Below are positions 62,648 through 64,000 of a stretch of DNA of 64,000 bases, in pieces. How positions within the stretch are numbered: position 1 is the first letter of the stretch; each line of letters begins with the position of its first letter. Below the pieces are notes generated by a model. That model ran no database searches. It was not told where the DNA came from and was given only the letters and a program-made list of their open reading frames with translations. The position numbers were made by a program, and so were the translations under genes. The stretch spans positions 1-64,000 of the forward strand of contig CAWEVI010000031.1 of the NCBI GenBank assembly GCA_963812475.1. The letters run 5' to 3'. This stretch comes from JAMXLO01 sp963812475 (GTDB taxonomy: Bacteria > Pseudomonadota > Alphaproteobacteria > Acetobacterales > Acetobacteraceae).

Positions 62648-64000
62648 CTAGACAAAAACGAAATTGCTCTCATGCAAAGCCGACGGCGGCGTGCTCAGTA
62701 TTTGCAATGCACCCCCGATGCTGGGGAAGAGTAGTGTGCCGCCGGTAGCTAACCTGCTCGCAGCTTGGACTTGAGCGAAATCCGTAAAGGTTGCCTTACT
62801 GAGTTCGATCAAATCCTGGGCGGGGTTAAAACCGCTTATGCTACGCTGGCCATCCCACGCATTCGCGAATACGAATTCGTCTGGTCCGGATGTCGCTGAA
62901 ATTACGGCAGCATTGGTGCTGCTGGATGACCCATCAATGAAGCGTATACCATCGCTACCCAAAGCATGCCAACTCTCGCCGGGAGTCACGCCGATCAGGC
63001 CGCCGGAAACAATAGTAGGTCCGCTTAGGCCCCATATCGCCAAGTTGCCGTTGTCGTTTTGCCAAAGGAATTCTAGATGGTCGTCGCTACTGTTGTAGTT
63101 ATTAGCACCCTTCAAATGCCAAGATGGCCCCGGATTGAATCCGAGCAAGCCGCCGCCAATAATCGTGGTGCCGTTCATGTCCCAAACGGCCGCAGTACCA
63201 TCGTCGTTTTGCCAAACGATATCTGACCTCCCGTCGCCATTCATGTCAGCAATCCCTTTGACATGCCACGATGGCCCAGGATCCAAACCAAACGCTCCGC
63301 CTCCCACAACAGTAGAGCCGCTTAGATTCCAGACGACGAGGGAACCAGTGTTGCCCTGCCAGAGAATATCATTATGTCCGTCGCCATAAAAGTCGCCCGC
63401 TCCAATGGCATGCCATGCCGTGCCCGGATTGAAACCAACATTCGCAGTAGCGCTGATATTGGAACCGTTCATGAACCAGATATTTAAAGCGCCGTTGTCG
63501 TTTTGCCAGAGAATGTCGGATCGACCGTCGCGGTTGAAGTCGGCCGTCGTGACAACGTGCCAAGTTGGGCCCGGGTTAAAACTAACGATCCCGCCGCCAA
63601 TGATGGCGGGTCCGTCCATATTCCAGACTGCCACAGTTCCGTTGGCATTCTGCCACAGGACATCCGTCAGACCGTCACCGTTGAAATCGCCGCTCCCTCT
63701 CGCCAACCAATCCTTGCCGGGGTTGAGGCCGATGAGCCCTCCGCCAATGATTGCGGTACCCTTCATCTGCCATACGGACGCACTTCCGTCGTCATTTTGG
63801 AGCAAGACACCATTATTGGGCGGTCGCGAGGCGATCACGATTGGGGGCGGACCCACAACAAGTGGCGGCGCACTTGTCGCCGGATCCTGAGGTGGTGGTG
63901 TCTGGACCGGTGGTGTCTGGACCGGTGGTGTCTGGACCGGTGGTGTCTGGACCGGTGGTGTCTGGACCGGTGGTGGTGTCTGGACCGGTGGGGTCGCCGC
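62648..64000 (-). CDS. Secreted-type repeat protein (FG-GAP/VCBS-like), partial at 5' end
   Basis: At least 450 residues, open to the window edge; the N-terminus is outside. A PVQTP-type proline linker is followed by six repeats of about 49 residues built on LWQNDNGTAAVWDMNG, GGGLLGFNPGPSWH and DFNGDGRSDI, where DxNxDGxxD is a calcium-binding FG-GAP loop. The last 80 residues (SGPDEFVFANAWDGQ, GFNPAQDLIELS, ending SNFVFV) resemble C-terminal signals of type I secreted RTX-like proteins. Likely an extracellular adhesin or matrix protein. No type I export genes are in the window. Confidence 0.8.
   Translation of the reverse strand, partial: AATPPVQTPPPVQTPPVQTPPVQTPPVQTPPVQTPPPQDPATSAPPLVVGPPPIVIASRPPNNGVLLQNDDGSASVWQMKGTAIIGGGLIGLNPGKDWLARGSGDFNGDGLTDVLWQNANGTVAVWNMDGPAIIGGGIVSFNPGPTWHVVTTADFNRDGRSDILWQNDNGALNIWFMNGSNISATANVGFNPGTAWHAIGAGDFYGDGHNDILWQGNTGSLVVWNLSGSTVVGGGAFGLDPGPSWHVKGIADMNGDGRSDIVWQNDDGTAAVWDMNGTTIIGGGLLGFNPGPSWHLKGANNYNSSDDHLEFLWQNDNGNLAIWGLSGPTIVSGGLIGVTPGESWHALGSDGIRFIDGSSSSTNAAVISATSGPDEFVFANAWDGQRSISGFNPAQDLIELSKATFTDFAQVQAASRLATGGTLLFPSIGGALQILSTPPSALHESNFVFV
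63896..63990. repeat. 15-bp tandem repeat, six copies
   Basis: TCTGGACCGGTGGTG recurs at 63901, 63916, 63931, 63946, 63961 and, after a 3-base insertion, 63979. Translated on the minus strand as PVQTP units. In-frame period means copy number can change without breaking the gene. Confidence 0.85.

Noticed and set aside
63896..63990. Possible CRISPR array
   Set aside because: The 15-bp units are contiguous with no unique spacers and are in frame within a protein gene.

Overview
The window is 64 kb of high-GC bacterial chromosome. The gene content (histidine genes hisB and hisH, hflKC-degP, soluble NAD-dependent formate dehydrogenase fdsGBAD, many MFS and LIV-type transporters, short GC-rich palindromes between genes) fits an alphaproteobacterium, most likely Acetobacteraceae/Rhodospirillales. 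That placement is inference from gene content and style; no rRNA is present.

Layout. 1-3 kb (minus): hisH (cut by the left edge), a small DUF2628 membrane protein and hisB, linked by start/stop overlaps, then a drug-type MFS exporter. 3-9.5 kb: J-domain membrane protein, lipoprotein, Hsp33, GNAT acetyltransferase, MFS, acyltransferase-3, RecX. 9.5-25.9 kb is catabolic: VOC protein, alpha/beta hydrolase with a Cys nucleophile, hyuB/hyuA, D-2-hydroxyacid dehydrogenase, diaminopropionate ammonia-lyase divergent from a DenD-like dehydrogenase, ClC channel, HpaB-type monooxygenase, a broken DUF1330 gene and an MFS carrier. 26-34 kb is housekeeping: Mrp/ApbC, HflK, a frameshifted HflC, DegP, a NodU/CmcH carbamoyltransferase coupled to serB. 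34.9-39.4 kb: SMP-30-type lactonase and a LIV-type ABC importer whose second permease and both ATPases are one 838-aa polypeptide. 39.4-47.1 kb is a formate module: a 37-aa small subunit, an oxalate/formate-family MFS, fdsD, fdhD, fdsA, fdsB, fdsG. 47.2-53.7 kb: frameshifted TauD-family dioxygenase, a membrane/2Fe-2S/class III cyclase, esterase, MFS, PAS protein.

53.8-62.3 kb is an accessory, decaying zone. It holds an IS630-type element (apparently intact, with a frameshift site in A7), an ISL3-type transposase with four frameshifts, scattered pieces of a hybrid histidine kinase (PAS-HisKA, HATPase N-box, receiver), a tRNA-like sequence whose 3' two-thirds folds well but whose 5' part does not, several frameshifted small hypothetical genes, and small membrane ORFs. 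62.6-64 kb is a secreted-looking protein of 49-residue repeats, cut by the right edge.

How genes work together: the fds operon plus FdhD (sulfur donation to the Mo cofactor) and the OFA transporter with its small subunit form a plausible formate/oxalate uptake-and-oxidation unit. HflKC and DegP are envelope protein quality control. The Liv-like importer has no binding protein in the window. I found no clear undescribed defence or biosynthetic system. The most unusual items are the LivM-LivG-LivF fusion, the membrane-Fe/S-cyclase, the membrane gene inside the his operon, the serB-carbamoyltransferase coupling, and the histidine kinase in pieces. Several otherwise ordinary genes carry single-base frameshifts, so either base errors in this assembly or real decay should be kept in mind.
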